Below, in pieces: positions 19,633 to 32,514 of a DNA stretch of 64,000 nucleotides. The stretch is from contig WIXG01000047.1 of NCBI GenBank assembly GCA_009869945.1, forward strand, positions 186,001 through 250,000. The letters run 5' to 3'. The position numbers were made by a program, and so were the translations under genes. A model generated the notes under the pieces. That model saw only the letters and a list, made by a program, of their open reading frames with translations, made no database searches and was not told the DNA's origin. How positions within the stretch are numbered: position 1 is the stretch's first letter; every line of letters starts with the position of its first letter. Origin of the DNA: Mesaphorura yosii (lineage: Eukaryota > Arthropoda > Collembola > Poduromorpha > Tullbergiidae).

Positions 19633-20606
19633 TCTTTGAATGTGTTTTTCTGGCTTGAAACGCTGTACTTTATCAAGTTTGTGGTAATGAAGTAGCTAAT
19701 GCCCTATCGACGAAGTTACCAGAAAGAGACTGGAACGAATACTTGGAAAAAACCGACAGAGTTATCGGCATCAGGCAACACAAATAGAGCTACGAAACTC
19801 GCCTCAAATACTGCACGTAGATTGGAAGAATTAAACTTAATCAATCTTATGAGGTCGCGGTTGGTCTTTAAGTCTTCAGGCTTTTCGATTCTTGCAATAT
19901 TGAGTACATGAATTACTAATTGGCATTCGTAGAGAGAATTCACGGATTTTACGGGTTCAGTTCTAGCGCTGATGACTCACGATCACAACTCACTCTCTGT
20001 GATTAACCACAACCGTGCGATAACGTGTACAAACTAAATACTTATGCAAGTCTTGTGCTAAAGTATCTTCTAAACTACTCGTGCTTAAACAAAATGCTAT
20101 AATGCTTACTGGATTTCAATTAGATCATTCTATACACGGTAAACTGTGCTGTGCGCAGTATATTGTGTTGACACAACCGTACCGTAAATACTGACACTAA
20201 TGATGTGCTGAGAGTTAGCTCTGGTGTGAACAACACTGTCCATAGCACTATCAGTTAATACTTGGTGTTACGGATAGTTACCTCCGAATCCTGCACATAT
20301 GAATTTGAAAGTTCCAAGCTACTGGTGAATTCAAAATTCCGTGCTGTACTGCCAAGCGAGTGAAGTAAACGCAAAAGTGCATAAAATCAGAGACAAATAA
20401 CAAGAAACGCAAATAGGCAATATGCAAGCCTGGGAAATGGAAAAGCTAAAGTTTCATACACCATTTATTGCACATCCGGCCCAGTTACAACACATTTACA
20501 TTACATGCTCAATTTTGATTAAATAAAGAATGCTAAATAAGTTTAACATGCTTACATCTTACGTTATTGTTTGATTATGATTTTACAATACATTTAGAAG
20601 GCTCAC
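19633..20606. other. Intergenic region upstream of TOLLIP
   Basis: No gene is supported. A stretch at about 19690-19790 reads in one frame like eroded coding sequence (LPERDWNEYLEKTDRVIGI), but stops follow and I cannot assign it. The right end holds the 3' UTR of the minus-strand gene ending at 20607. Confidence 0.35.
20464..20469 (-). terminator. Poly(A) signal for Cys-rich secreted protein gene
   Basis: AATAAA on the minus strand lies about 140 nt past the stop at 20607. Confidence 0.4.
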
Positions 20607-21706
20607 TTATATTACAATCATCGTTCCAAAAATGACGGCAAAAATTGCGACTGTGGACGAAAGAGTTTTTGAATTGACTGCAAAACTGCCGTACAGTGTC
20701 TTGTACAATCTCTCGAGTTTTTCCTTATTGTGGCGGTCGTTGGGATCGCAGACAGTGTCACCACATCCAATGTCAGAGCCGGGTGAGCCCTGAGGAGGTA
20801 CTGCTCCTGAAAGTTTACGCCCTGCGCCTGAAGCGGGAGGCTGGAATCCACCTTGTTTTGTAGCGTCTGCACCTTCTCCGGAGGCCGCATTCGAATCTTC
20901 AAGACCTGCTGGCTGATATTCTGCTGCTGCTGATGTGTTTTCGTCTGCAATCGCCTCATTTGCGGGTGCGTCGGACGTTTCTTCAGCAGCCTTTCCTTGC
21001 CTACGAAATGACCTTCCCATCAGCATCCCAGAAGTTGCATTCAGTTCGGCTGGTTTTGTAGTTGTAACATTACTTTCAGAATTTCCAGTACTGTCGGGAA
21101 CAGATTCCTGTACAAACACCAAACGACCTTATTCTGTAATTTACGCCGAAATTTCGAACACTGTAACAGATTGCTACTTACCGGGTGTTCTTCTTTCCAT
21201 TTGCTAGCTTGGGCAGCGTCGGGGTCGTTGGGCTTCGTCGTGTTGAAATCTGATGGTCGTGTCTTACGGACGTTCTTGCTTCCAAGTGGATTTCGTTTGC
21301 ATAGAGTGATAGCCTGGCCCGATACGTCGTCGGTTCCAGATCCACAGTCAAACCCATCCAGGCACAGCGGCTTATCGAGCCCAAATTCAGCGTCCTTATC
21401 ACAAATTGCTCCATCACGAAGACGACATTCTTCAGGGTTTCCTTGCCAGGTCGTGTCCGGTTTACACAAGCATTGTTGTTTTGTGTCGAAGGGCAGCTTG
21501 GTACAATGCAAAAATTTGGTAGCATCACAATCTTCAAGAAAAGAAAGCAGAAAATGAATTCCGCATTTTCACTTATCACGGCATGCAATAATAAATCTCC
21601 AGCATTTACCTGCATCGACTTTGCATGGCTCTTTGTTTGATCCTGCGGCGCTGAGGCCAATTAGAGTGGTGAAAATGGCAGCATAGAACAGCAGAAGTGA
21701 CTTCAT
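20607..21706 (-). CDS. Cys-rich secreted protein, probably GPI-anchored
   Basis: Three exons (21706-21610, 21531-21182, 21107-20607; introns 78 and 74 nt) join in phase to 315 aa. The signal peptide (1-20, MKSLLLFYAAIFTTLIGLSA) precedes a Cys-rich module (about 28-115) with repeated short Cys spacings such as CLCKPDTTW, ECRLRDGAICD and GFDCG. A Ser/Thr/Ala/Glu-rich, probably disordered and O-glycosylated stretch follows (about 120-260). A small pair of Cys (GCGDTVCDP) and a hydrophobic C-terminus (about 17 residues to the end) with no basic tail point to a GPI anchor. The module resembles arthropod EB-type extracellular domains only loosely. I do not recognise the family. Confidence 0.75.
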
Positions 21707-22701
21707 GGTTCCTGGGAAGACCAGAAACGATCTTTTTTGTTTTTCTGTCCGGTCCAATGCGAACAAGCCTTAAAATACTACAATACATACCTTTCCCTTA
21801 GATGAGGGTGGGGCAGGGATCAGCAATGAGCAATATTAATTTCAGCGAATTTCGGTCCTTTCACAAAAATGATTCTAGGACTGCAAACGCAATGAACGGC
21901 AGTTTCTCGTATAGTTGATCAACTATCAAAATCGTTGAACAAGAATTCAGAAATAAATAATTGAATGTGAACATGACTCGGGAGAAAATCATGAACGTTT
22001 GAGCAAGTAATTAGCTAATCGAGAGACTATATCTTTGGATTTCGCCGTTAAAAATTTTTGATTGGTTTCGCGTAAATGTGCATAATTGTCGACACCGTTC
22101 CTACGGAAGTTTTTCTATTCATCGTATGGCCACTATGATTTACGAGAGCTTTAACCATGCATGCTCCTGGTTGCAACTCTTGAGCTGACCTTATGTTCTT
22201 CAATTTCAAAATGCTCCTACGATCAAGAACCCGGAAACTTCTTATCTCTGAAGGCTTCGTGAGTGACTCTGGTTCCGTGATGGAACAGCGCGACCTGGAC
22301 CGGTGGTTTGGCTGCATACTGGAATGAGTCGAAGAGCCGATTTGGGAAAGAATTCGGATTGAGAATTGGGGTGGTTGAAGTTGGAACAGAAAACAAAGCG
22401 TATTAACTGGCTCAAACACGTAGCACTCGCTACTCGGGAAGTTTCAAACTCAAGACGAAGAAGATCAATCGTATTCTTTAGATGTTCTTGAATTTGGCTC
22501 TTGACGCACACGGAATATCAAGTTTATGGCACGATTGCACGATAAAATGAGGCTACAGTGGTTATTTGAAAATTAGTTTGTTAATTAATTGACAGTCTCA
22601 AAGAGAGAATGTCAAGTAACGTTAAATCATGGTTGTAATTAAACGAGAGGTGCCATTTCAGCAAAATTAACGGAACCTCTAGTGATGTACCATTCCTAAT
22701 C
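21707..22701. other. Divergent upstream region
   Basis: This lies between two divergently transcribed genes, so it should hold both promoters. ORFs on the minus strand at 22048-22511 overlap in different frames and show no family features. Confidence 0.4.
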
Positions 22702-25700
22702 ATGGACACTGCCAGATCTACATCTGGCTACAGAGCTTGCGATGGAGCTGGAGGACCAGTTAGAGATTTGATCTACAAATATTGCCGATTATGTGGCGTG
22801 GAATTGAAAAGTGGTGTGTACATTTACGGCGACGAAGGGCGAGGGCTGCAACTGGCTGAAAAAATCAGGAAAACATTGTCCATTCTTGTAAGTGCCCATA
22901 ATTGGTCTATGTATTGAAATTGTGTAATTTCGTTCCATTATTCTACATTACATTGTCTCATTAAATAGATCTTGGAAGAGGATGCATTGCCAAAGAAAAT
23001 CTGCACGGATTGTTGCATAAACTTGGAAGAGTTTTCCAAGTACAAGGATGCCGTGGTTGATGCTCAGGCCAAGTTAAAAGCGATAGCTCAGTCAAATAGC
23101 ACGCAATCGCTAAATCACAATCAACCTCAGTCGACTCAAGCCGGCCTGTCTCGGTCTCCTGGTGCTACAAGTTTGAGAAGACGGAATTTCGATGACAGGG
23201 CACCAACAGCTTCAAGTCCAAGTGTCGGCTTAATTTCGCCCATACCCGCCTCCACTAGATGTACAGCCAGTGAAGTAGGAGCTAATTCAAGCTCTGGTAA
23301 GCAAGTCTATTAGCGATCCCTCCACTATGCATCATTTGAAGGAGTAGAGGTTAATGCAAGCAAATCTTATGGACTTTGGTAGCTTTGAATGGTCGCATGA
23401 ATGCGGGATATGCGAATTCAAGTGTTCACAGTCCAAATCAGGAGGAGGATGTCATTGAATTGCACATACCCTCCCCGACTCCATCGGAGGAGCCACGATT
23501 AGTAGAAGAGGATGGGAAGTCACCTCCCTCGATTCCTAGTACACATGAGACACTGCCGGATTCAGCCGATGCTTCAACCAGGCAGCAAGCACTGAATAAT
23601 GTTCCTCCTCCTTCCTCAGCTCCTGGAAATGCTTCCAAATCAGCCAAGGAAAATAAGTCAGCTTATCACTGCTCACAGTGCAACAAAACAGTATCATCAC
23701 AAGCTGGATATTATCACCACATAATGGTTGTGCACAAGCGCCGGCGGTTCTCCTGTGCTCTCTGTGCAAATACGTATTGCAGCAAGGCATCACTGAAGCA
23801 TCATGAACAGAGCGTCCACGTGGACGTTACCTCTTCCGTTCAAAGTCCCACCACCTCTTCTAGCACGACTGTGACGCCGGGGCAGTTTAAGTGCCCAGAG
23901 TGTCCTAAATCGTTTCGTACTAAAAAGCGCTGGTCCGAACACAAGAAAATTCACACGAGTCTTCGATCTTTTGAGTGCACGGTGTGTCACAAGTTCTTTA
24001 AAACCAGCAAATGTCTCAGAAATCATATGCAATACCACGAAGAGTCCAGAAGAACGTACTCCTGTCCAACGTGTGACAAACAATTCACTAAAAGCAAGTA
24101 CTTAGAAGAGCATAAAAAGCTGCATTCTGACATGAAGCTTGCTTGCCCTTTTTGTTCACAAACTTTCAATGGATTTCCAAATTACGTAAAGCACACAAGA
24201 AGAAAGCATCCCGAAAAGATCGGAGCGGATGGAAAGATACCAAAGGCCCTGCAGACAAGCAAAGAACCGGTTAGCCACCGGAGTAAAGAATCATCAAGAC
24301 CGCTTCGTGGAACTGAAACTCAAGAAGCCACTACCGCTTGCCCGCGCCCGGTACAAAAAAGTAGTTGTCCAACGACAAGTCAAGCTGTCACCAATCTACA
24401 TCTACAGACTGAGCCGACAGCTTCAACCTCCTACAATCAAAACAATTTGGTGTCAATTCCACCATCCTCAAGTGTGTCACTTAATCGGACGAATCAAAAT
24501 GAAAATCAAAGTAATAATGGCTGGATGGACACAGTCAAGTCTCCGACAATTAATCAAACAAGTCAGGCCCAAATAGTTCGAGTTCAGACGCAGCAGCAAC
24601 CGTATTCGGTGAATTTAAATTCGCAACAAAGCCAGCATCAAATTCAACAGCACAATTCCATTCCGATTATACCAATGGATGACATGGTCGACTCCGTAAT
24701 ACAAACCGCGCTTCTCTCGCATCCACAACCTCTTGATTCAGCTAGTCAATCTAACGGGCAGAACCATGCACCTTCAATGCAAACATACAACGGCCAGCAT
24801 AATCACAGAAGCCAAGGTCAAGGCAACCAATCCTCAATTTCACAAGGCCACAATTCCGCTTATCAAAATCAAGTTTTTCAGCCGAGCGAAATTAATAAGA
24901 TGAATTACATGAGACAGTTCGATGAGACTCCATTGGAATTATGCGTAAGAAGCAACGACGAGGATTCAACAGGGGAGAACGAAGCTGATAAGGGAAATAA
25001 CTACAATCAACTAGTTGATTTGACGTCTGCGAAAATTGTGGACCTGAGTGGAGTGGGATTGGTGATGGCTGCAGCGGCATCCTCTTCAAATTCCAACAAT
25101 ATTCCAGTTTCTGCGTCCTCGCATAATGCAAGCAGCTCAATGATGTATCGCCACCCAAATCAGCAGCAACAGCAGCTGCCTACGATGTCCATTGTTCAAA
25201 TGTCCATGCTTCCAATCGATTTAACTGATCAACAGCATCAAGTCTCAGGTGGGATGGACCACATGCCATTGTCACTGACCTCAAACCACTCAGCAAATCA
25301 AAACAATTCCACGGCCACGATGATGAGCAGCAATTTGGTAGACTTGAGTTACACCGGAGCGTCTAATCGTGCGAGTAACCATTTTCAAATGCATCAACAA
25401 TCTCAGCAGCAGCAAGACGAGCAAATGATAAGTACGAGTACCTTTCTCCGCGATGTTCGAGAGCTCCTAGACTTGTCTTGTTCCAACTCCACAGCCCGTA
25501 CTGGAGCTGGCGCGTCATCAACGTCCATGGACACGTTTCCTCAACAGCAGCATCTCCACCAGCAAACTCATTTTCAGCCACAGCAAAGCTACCAACAGCA
25601 GCAAAACCAGTACCAGCAAAGCCCGCAGCATCAAATTCAGCAGTATGAGCTGAATCTGAGTTCTAAGTCGAGAGGATACGGAATGGGCCAGTATCAGGGT

Positions 25701-25910
25701 CAAAGTACAATGTCGGGGTCAAGTCACAGCCAAAACCAGGCGCAGGCAACTGCAACGATATACCAGCATAGCCAGCCGTTAGGGCACACGCACAGCAACT
25801 CTGTACGAAGTAGCACCGCCAACTCCAGCGGGAACGGAAACAGCAGCAGCATCAGTGCGACAACAAACCAGTTCCATAATGTCATGTACAACGATACGCT
25901 GTTCATGTGA
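22702..25910 (+). CDS. ZAD and C2H2 zinc-finger transcription factor
   Basis: Three exons (22702-22887, 22969-23296, 23383-25910) join in phase to 1013 aa. Residues about 28-100 form a ZAD (CRLCG ... KKICTDCC), a Cys4 zinc-binding dimerisation domain typical of arthropods. Six C2H2 fingers run from about 266 to 446 (YHCSQC, FSCALC, FKCPEC, FECTVC, YSCPTC, LACPFC), the third to fifth in close array. The rest (about 450-1013) is rich in Gln, Ser and Asn, with short repeated VDLS/LDLS-type motifs (LVDLTSAKIVDLSGVGL, NLVDLSYTG, LLDLSCS). The second exon joins the third through GCT; an upstream ATG in another frame at 23369 is not used. Predicted nuclear DNA-binding regulator; targets unknown. Confidence 0.88.
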
Positions 25911-27009
25911 ACGAAGATGAAGTGAAAGCAGGATCAGATTTCAGTATTAATGCTTTAGCCGTCAAACAACTTTAGTTTTTATTACGTGTTAAATGTGTCA
26001 TTAGCCATAATTAACTTATTGCAGCAGATATTAGATTTATAAATATAATAGGCATATACTGGTATCTGGTTTCTCTGTAATAAATATGTGTTATGCGAAT
26101 TCTCAGCCTTTCTTTGGCTTATATCAATCTGTTCAACCGTGAAATAATTCTTTGATAGCATAATTTAGTCCGATATCAATAATAGAGGTAAAAGCCTTCC
26201 AATATGGGAGTTTAACCGCAAAATATAAAGATCCTCCTGACAAATTGGGAGAGTGTGAACTTTCCATTCATTCTTTTGTTCAGCTCGCAGGTATCGATTA
26301 GTATAAAAACTCAGATACTCTCGAATTGGTAAATTTTGAAAGCACTGAAAAAATTGAAGCATGAAGCGTAAGCGTCCTCACAACTAATTAGCTAGTAGCA
26401 TAGCTTAATGGTCATATGGTTGACAATTTCCACGTTATGAAGGTACGAGGTCAAAGACTAGAACGTCATTTGGTACATGCATTCTTCGTAAACAAACCAT
26501 AAAATATACATACCAGTTTATGTCGGCTGACTCATTTAGTTCCTACCCTTATCGTTCGCCGAATTGGCCTTAAATAATTATTATCGTCAATTGGCAATAC
26601 AAATATCATCATTCATTGATTCAGATTCGTTAGTCATTTGCGCGAACGCGTCATTCTTTCATTCCTGAGTTTTAAGCAAGGTAAAGGTACAAACAAATAC
26701 TCTATAAATTAAAACTAAAGCACGCACCATAAATACTGTTGAAAATTGACTAGAATCAGTTTGTTGGTTTGTTCTAAACTAAATATCTTGAGATTGAACT
26801 GCACCTATGATCATATACTAATTGTCAGAAATAGAAAAATGCGTGAAAGCACACAAAATAAACACAAAGGTTTTACTTGTTAGCTGGTTTTAACTTGGAG
26901 GGAGAGAAGTTATTGAGAATCAGATCTGAGTTACTGAATTTGACGGATCTCACGTTCCAAAAGGAAAACCTGAAACTATTAGTGTATCTTTTGGTTTCAT
27001 AGGACCATC
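25911..27009. other. Convergent 3' region
   Basis: This holds the 3' UTRs of the ZAD gene (AATAAA at 26079) and of the minus-strand MsrB gene. A tRNA A-box-like word lies near 26405, but no cloverleaf follows. No other feature is supported. Confidence 0.4.
26079..26084 (+). terminator. Poly(A) signal for ZAD zinc-finger gene
   Basis: AATAAA lies 169 nt after the stop codon at 25910. Confidence 0.45.
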
Positions 27010-28405
27010 CTATAAAAATGTCTCACGTAGAACTCCGTTGGACGGCCGACGAGTTACTGTTTCAATTACCTCACTTGTCGGCGATGGAACGTCCGTTCCG
27101 AAACGACGAATAGTTGCTGTTGCAGCTAAAGCCTGGTCCTGAGAATTCTCATCTCTGTCTTTGTTAAGATTCAGGGTTGTTGGGGGTAGAGGAGCTCGTC
27201 CTTTCACTTTGCCCTTCCTAGACGCGGCAGGGGCAACCATGCCATCAGACTTTGTAGACTTCGGTTCAGGTTCAGATTTGGTATTACTAATACTCATGCT
27301 GACGGCAGCATTACTTTCAGTCACAGATTTCCCATTGCTCGTACCGCTAGGTTTATAGTAATGCTTCTGAGTAGAAGGAGACGTTTCGGGCGAAGACGTT
27401 GCTGTTGACTCCTTTGGAAGACACTGCGTAAAGATACAAAATTTCCCTTTGTTTTGCGTAGAATTTGCTCCTGGAGCTGAGTCACGACGTGGCATTGAGG
27501 AATTCTTGTCTTTGCTCTTTGTGCCGTTGCTATTAATATTGATGCATATTTTCTGGGACGGTACATTTTCTCCAGCTGCATTTGGAGGGTTGTCTATTTT
27601 ATCAGTTTGATCAGTTGAGATACAATTTGATCTCGCTTGCGCCAATGAGTCAGAGATCACATTTCCATTGGCATTATTATTGATCTGTGTTTCTTTCTCC
27701 GTTTCTAGTTCTTCAGACTTCGGATGAAATATTAATGAATTCGAATTGACGCAGTATCTAAGTCCCGTGGGCTTTGGACCATCTTGAAACAAATGACCAA
27801 GATGACTTTTACAGAACGCGCAGGACACTTCGTTACGTGCCAAATCGGGTCGAGAAAGAAGTAGCAGAATATTTGCACCAACTGTCAAGAGAAGTTGCAG
27901 TTGACATCTACTAAATCATACTTATAAAACATTTTGAAATATCTAGCTCACTATGTGAAGTATCCGCCTTCAGTTTAATTCTGTTTTCGTCCACGACGTT
28001 ATAAAATGCTGGCCAACCAGATTTGGACTCGAATTTTGTGTCCGACTTGAATATTTCCGTATCGCAGACTACACAATGATACGATCCAGGTTCGAAATGT
28101 CGATTGTATCTGTTTGAAAACGGCCTGCAAAATAGGCAATTTAAGAGTCGGATCTTCGAGATAGCTTTTATGCAATGAACTGATTCCTACCTTTCGGTAA
28201 CTTTTTCCTGCGTGACTCTGAATTCCATCGGTGTTAATTTGGCCTTCATTGCTGCTAAAATCTTGGCCTGTTCGTCTTCATTATTACTGCAGCAATTGTT
28301 GGCAGTGGCCGAATCCCCACAGCCTGTGCCACCATTGCCCGTCTTGCCGGTGGCACTGGCGTCTCTACAGCTTTCACCTGCACAGCCTTTACCTCCATGA
28401 TCCAT
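27010..28405 (-). CDS. MsrB: Methionine-R-sulfoxide reductase B with long C-terminal tail
   Basis: Three exons (28405-28191, 28124-27952, 27881-27010) join in phase to 419 aa. Residues about 55-190 match MsrB/SelR, which reduces methionine-R-sulfoxide in proteins. Landmarks are [19 protein letters not shown], zinc-binding HCVVC and SCAFC pairs, [27 protein letters not shown] with the catalytic Cys, and NSNSLIF. The usual resolving Cys before GWP (SGCGW in Drosophila) is Ser here (SKSGW), so recycling may use another Cys or thioredoxin directly. An insertion with a LLLLS stretch sits at the exon 2/3 junction. About 215 residues of Ser/Asn/Lys-rich, probably disordered tail follow, unusual for a family of about 150 aa. 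The N-terminus is Gly/Cys-rich. Confidence 0.88.
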
Positions 28406-30749
28406 CACCAGAGATAGCGAGCGTGCGATATGGGATTAATTGCACTTGTCACTTATTTCTAATCGAAACAGAAACTAATCCTGAGGAATACTGGCTCGCC
28501 CTGATATTGTCTAACAATGAGGTCACATTCTGTTAAGTGCTTTATACTTTGGATTGCCACCTTTCCTCCGGTGAAAGTTCCGGATGAAAACCCACGTCTA
28601 TGTATAGGTAAAAACCTGTGGTGTGAAACTGACCTAAATTCCAATGAAATTCTCTCATTTTTATTTTTGTATTATGGTTTTGTTTCAAGTCGACTGGTTT
28701 CGCAGTTCTTGCATCCTCATCCTGCGCTTGCTCGTATTTTCCTTCGTGCCATTGCCATTGCCAGTAGCGAGTGAAGTGAATGAGTCATATGATGGCCATA
28801 GGCCATAAGCCACCTTGTACGGGAACAGCGCAGAGCAGAGATTATATAATCTGTTGAAACCGAGGCAAGTCTTTGCCAAATTAAAGAGATGGTATTGTAA
28901 TCTCGTGTTGTGAGAACACAGAAGCCAGAGTGCCAAATTACAGACGATGTTTTGCTAATCGTTTTGGAGCATGAAAATTGCGCTCTGTCGAACTACAGTT
29001 TTCAACCTTCACTTCATGTTTACGTCAGCGACTCATACGCATTCATTTATCTAACCCAATAATCAAAGCACGCCAATTTGACCCCGAAGCACATAGAATG
29101 GCCACACTTTGAATGCTATTGCTCGGAAGTCGACGGTTCGGACTGACGACGACGATGCCTAGGCCATAGCATTTCGGTAGAATTCCATTTCGTTTCCGTC
29201 AGTTAAGAACGCAAACGTGTTAACATACATGTCCGTTTGTTTACGAGATACAACTTTTTGGCAATTTATGTGATTTTGTGGAATTTATTAACGTGAGGCT
29301 TGCTTTCATTACATTTCAAGGTGGAACCAGTTCAACTTGATTTATCATCTCAATTAATTCGCCCGACGAAATTATGCAAAATTGCCTCGAAAATTCCCTG
29401 CCTATTTCTGTTTCTTATGGACAGACATGAACCGAACGCGTGGCTCTGTCATAACATAATATTTTCATTGACGCAATGTACTGGACGGACGCAGTGGAAT
29501 GTAATGTCTGCGGAGTCTGTCTGCTCAAACCTCGGCCTCTTTCAGGAAGCACTGAACTCGAAATCAAGGCTCAAGAATTGTAAGAATTTTAATTCGTCAT
29601 TCAACTCGATGAGATGACGAATTCATTGGCTGTGCATGAAAAGACGATGCGCACAGGGAGCCGGTTTTTCCATAATTATGTACGTAATTAACTAGGCTGT
29701 AATCAATTTGACAGTCAACAATAAAATACTCGTAAACAAAGGAGCAAGCAAAGGACCACCGCTTAAGTTCGCTTACTTGCCAGTTTCATTCGTGATTAAT
29801 TGATCGTGTGGAAGCACGCAACAAGCCAATTTATCCAAGCCAAGATTCCGAATCCGAGTTCGGTCAGGTTTAGCACGTAAGCCATTACATCATTGATTCC
29901 AATTTAAATTTTTGCATCACTCATCCGTTTAAATCACTTTTCAATTTCAATAAAACATGATTCATGACTTGTCAGTTTTCGTGCACAAAAAAACTAAGCT
30001 CGTGTTACACGTTGTAAGCCACGACTTCGTCAAGGAGCACGGCAAGCCAAGTCCATGGCATATCTCGCACATACACAAAGCCATGAATGTATGAATGAAC
30101 GATCTTGATCTTGCGACCTCGCTTATTGTTCCAGCAGCACCTCGCTTCACCCAAGGAATTTGTTGTTGTATCGCGTATCTCGTTTCTTGGTATTGCCCGT
30201 TGGCCCACCTCACCACTGACCAGAATCATCATCGCATTTACATAATCTTGTGAGCGAATGCGTACGGGGTGACTACACACGGATTCTGACTAAAATCGAT
30301 CACGTCAATTGGTAGGGGCCAGACGCGAGGAACAAATCGCGCAGTTTCATGATTGCATGATTCTGCCCCGCCATGCCACACGAGGTAACCATAATGAGTC
30401 AGATTTTTTGTCCAGGCCGCAAAGTGCCAGTGCCTACCCCACCTTTTGAGTGTGAGTCTTCGTGGTTGCTTTTTGCACTCTCAATGGTGGGTAGTTGTGC
30501 ACGTTTGATGTGGGAGGAATTTCTGAAGATGAGCTTATCGACACTAATCTGCTTGTCCAATAATTTTGTACATCAATGCACAAAAAACCAGCAAGCAATG
30601 GCTAGGATTCTCCCTAGTTTAGAAAGTTTAAGGACAGCTTGCCTTTTTAAGTAGTTTTGTGGAACAAAACGTCGTGTCGTCGGGACAAGAGGTTTTAGTC
30701 TCAACTTAGAGCCTGAAACTTGTGCGTCGTATCACTGCAAACATTAGCA
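28406..30749. other. Divergent intergenic region
   Basis: About 2.3 kb between MsrB (minus) and the secreted protein gene (plus), expected to contain both promoters. ORFs of 60-105 codons occur on both strands (the longest at 29300-29617) with no family signal. I see no RNA gene or repeat. Confidence 0.4.
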
Positions 30750-32514
30750 ATGGGTTATCGTGGGCATAAGTTCCTTTTAGTTTGGGTACTTGCTACCTGC
30801 ACCGTCGTGCAAGCGTACCCACAAGGATCCAACGATGCTGGGGATGAGGGCAGGTAAGAGGACACTACTGCAAGAGATGGAGAGAGGACAGTCAGGGCAG
30901 GGTCAAAAGGGGCAACCTTTCTCACAATTATCGCAGATCTGCTGAAGTCCAGGCGCTGATTGACGCTTGCCCCTGTTTCGACTATACGAAAATGTGCTCA
31001 TCGCCACCTCCAACCACAGAAGCAAGTCCGACGACAACAATGAGTCCAGAGCAAGACGATGACAAGGCGGCAACGACAACCACCGCGCCAGAAGAGAGCC
31101 CTGAAACTACACCGGTTCCTAGCTCCTCTGAACCGACGACAGTGAGCAGCGACGATCAGGCTGTAACAACGCCACCGCCAGAAGATGCAGCAGCTACTAC
31201 GCCTGCACCGGAAGAAGGCGCTACGACTGAGAAAGTCGAAGAGATGACAGAAGCCCCAGCATCGCAAGAGGATCCAAAATCAGCAGACACTAGACAGCCC
31301 AAGAAACTCGACAGCGCCCCAGCGGACCTTACCGATCAGCCAGCAGCTCCTTCACCCAACAGCCAAACAAGCACACCAGTTGACCAGAATGCCCTGGATG
31401 CATTGCAAAAATTGTTGGCTGAGCTGAACGAAAAGGTAAGTCGCTTGGCTTCTGACTTTGAACTGTTCAAGAAAAAAGAAATGCAAGTGACTAAATGGGA
31501 TCTCGTTCGTTCTCGCCTCCTCAGTTAAGAAAATTGGAAGAATCACACGAAACTTTGAACAAAAATATTGAAATGCTTGAAGACAGAGTAAGTTTCCGGC
31601 ATAAGTACTTTAGTCGTCTTTGTTATCAGTATGCTGACATGCGTTGTTATGATGGATACAGTTGAAGGAATACGAAAAACTAATTCCCGAAGTACAAAAC
31701 ACTACGACTGACGCACTAACAAATAACAACCCTGAAAAAGCTGTTGAACAATGGAAGAATTTGCAAACAGTTATTGATGACCCGAACAAGCTACAGAATG
31801 TGACCAACGACATTGTCAACACGGCTTGCGACCGAAATGTTCCACCGCAAGATACCATGAACTTTATTCACAACCTGCCCACGGAAGATACCACCATCGT
31901 AGATTCGGCTTACAACACACTGGCTGACAACATGCAAAACTCTGACCAGCTTCAAGAGCACATGTACTGGAGAGACATGACACCATACTGCCAGGCAGTG
32001 TCTCAGGACGTTGGACCCACGTCCCCGACCACGCAAAAGATGTACAATTTGCAAAATCAGGTGAGATAACGTTCTTTCGATGTTTGTTTCGATGTCCTAT
32101 AAAAGCCATGCTCTGAACTTCAATTACAACTTCCAGATGAGATTGAATGCTGCCCAACCGATAAAGCAGTGCTCGCAACAGATAAACCAGCAGCAATTCG
32201 AACCGGCACTGAATACGTGGAACAACATGACTGTGGATATTTCTGATAATCCGAATCAGCTGAAAACCAACATGCAGAAACTGATTTTGAAATCATATGA
32301 CGGAGATGCCGACTCCTTGCCGTATGTTTTCCAGTTTGTCTTCATCTTGCCCGATGAGCAGGTCGAATACAAGGACGTGGCATTTGAATGCCTGCGAAAT
32401 GAAATGAACAACAATGGGCATTCGTTCATTTATCAGCCACAATCGCAGCAGGATTTCCAACAACAACAGCCTGGCGGAGCCAATCAAGGAGTGTATAATT
32501 ACAGGAATTATTAA
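30750..32514 (+). CDS. Secreted mucin-like protein with duplicated helical domain
   Basis: Five exons (30750-30853, 30937-31435, 31525-31587, 31662-32060, 32137-32514) join in phase to 480 aa. A signal peptide (1 to about 22, ending VVQA) is followed by a Cys trio (DACPCFDYTKMC) and a Thr/Pro/Glu-rich mucin-like stretch (about 60-165). A predicted coiled coil (about 185-240, crossing exon 3) comes next. Exons 4 and 5 each encode an alignable unit of about 75 residues. Shared features are a triple-Asn or triple-Gln start, W-x-N in the middle, DDPNKL or DNPNQL, and LPTED or LPDEQ near the end. A Gln-rich tail closes the protein. I do not recognise the family. It is probably extracellular and O-glycosylated. 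Confidence 0.8.

Noticed and set aside
19665-19800. Possible retroelement remnant (GNEVANALS, LPERDWNEYLEK in one frame)
   Set aside because: Too short, broken by stops and without flanking element structure; the resemblance to RNase H or integrase is only suggestive.
26395-26480. tRNA-like A box (TAGCTTAATGG)
   Set aside because: No matching acceptor stem, anticodon arm or proper B box. At most an eroded SINE, and that cannot be shown.
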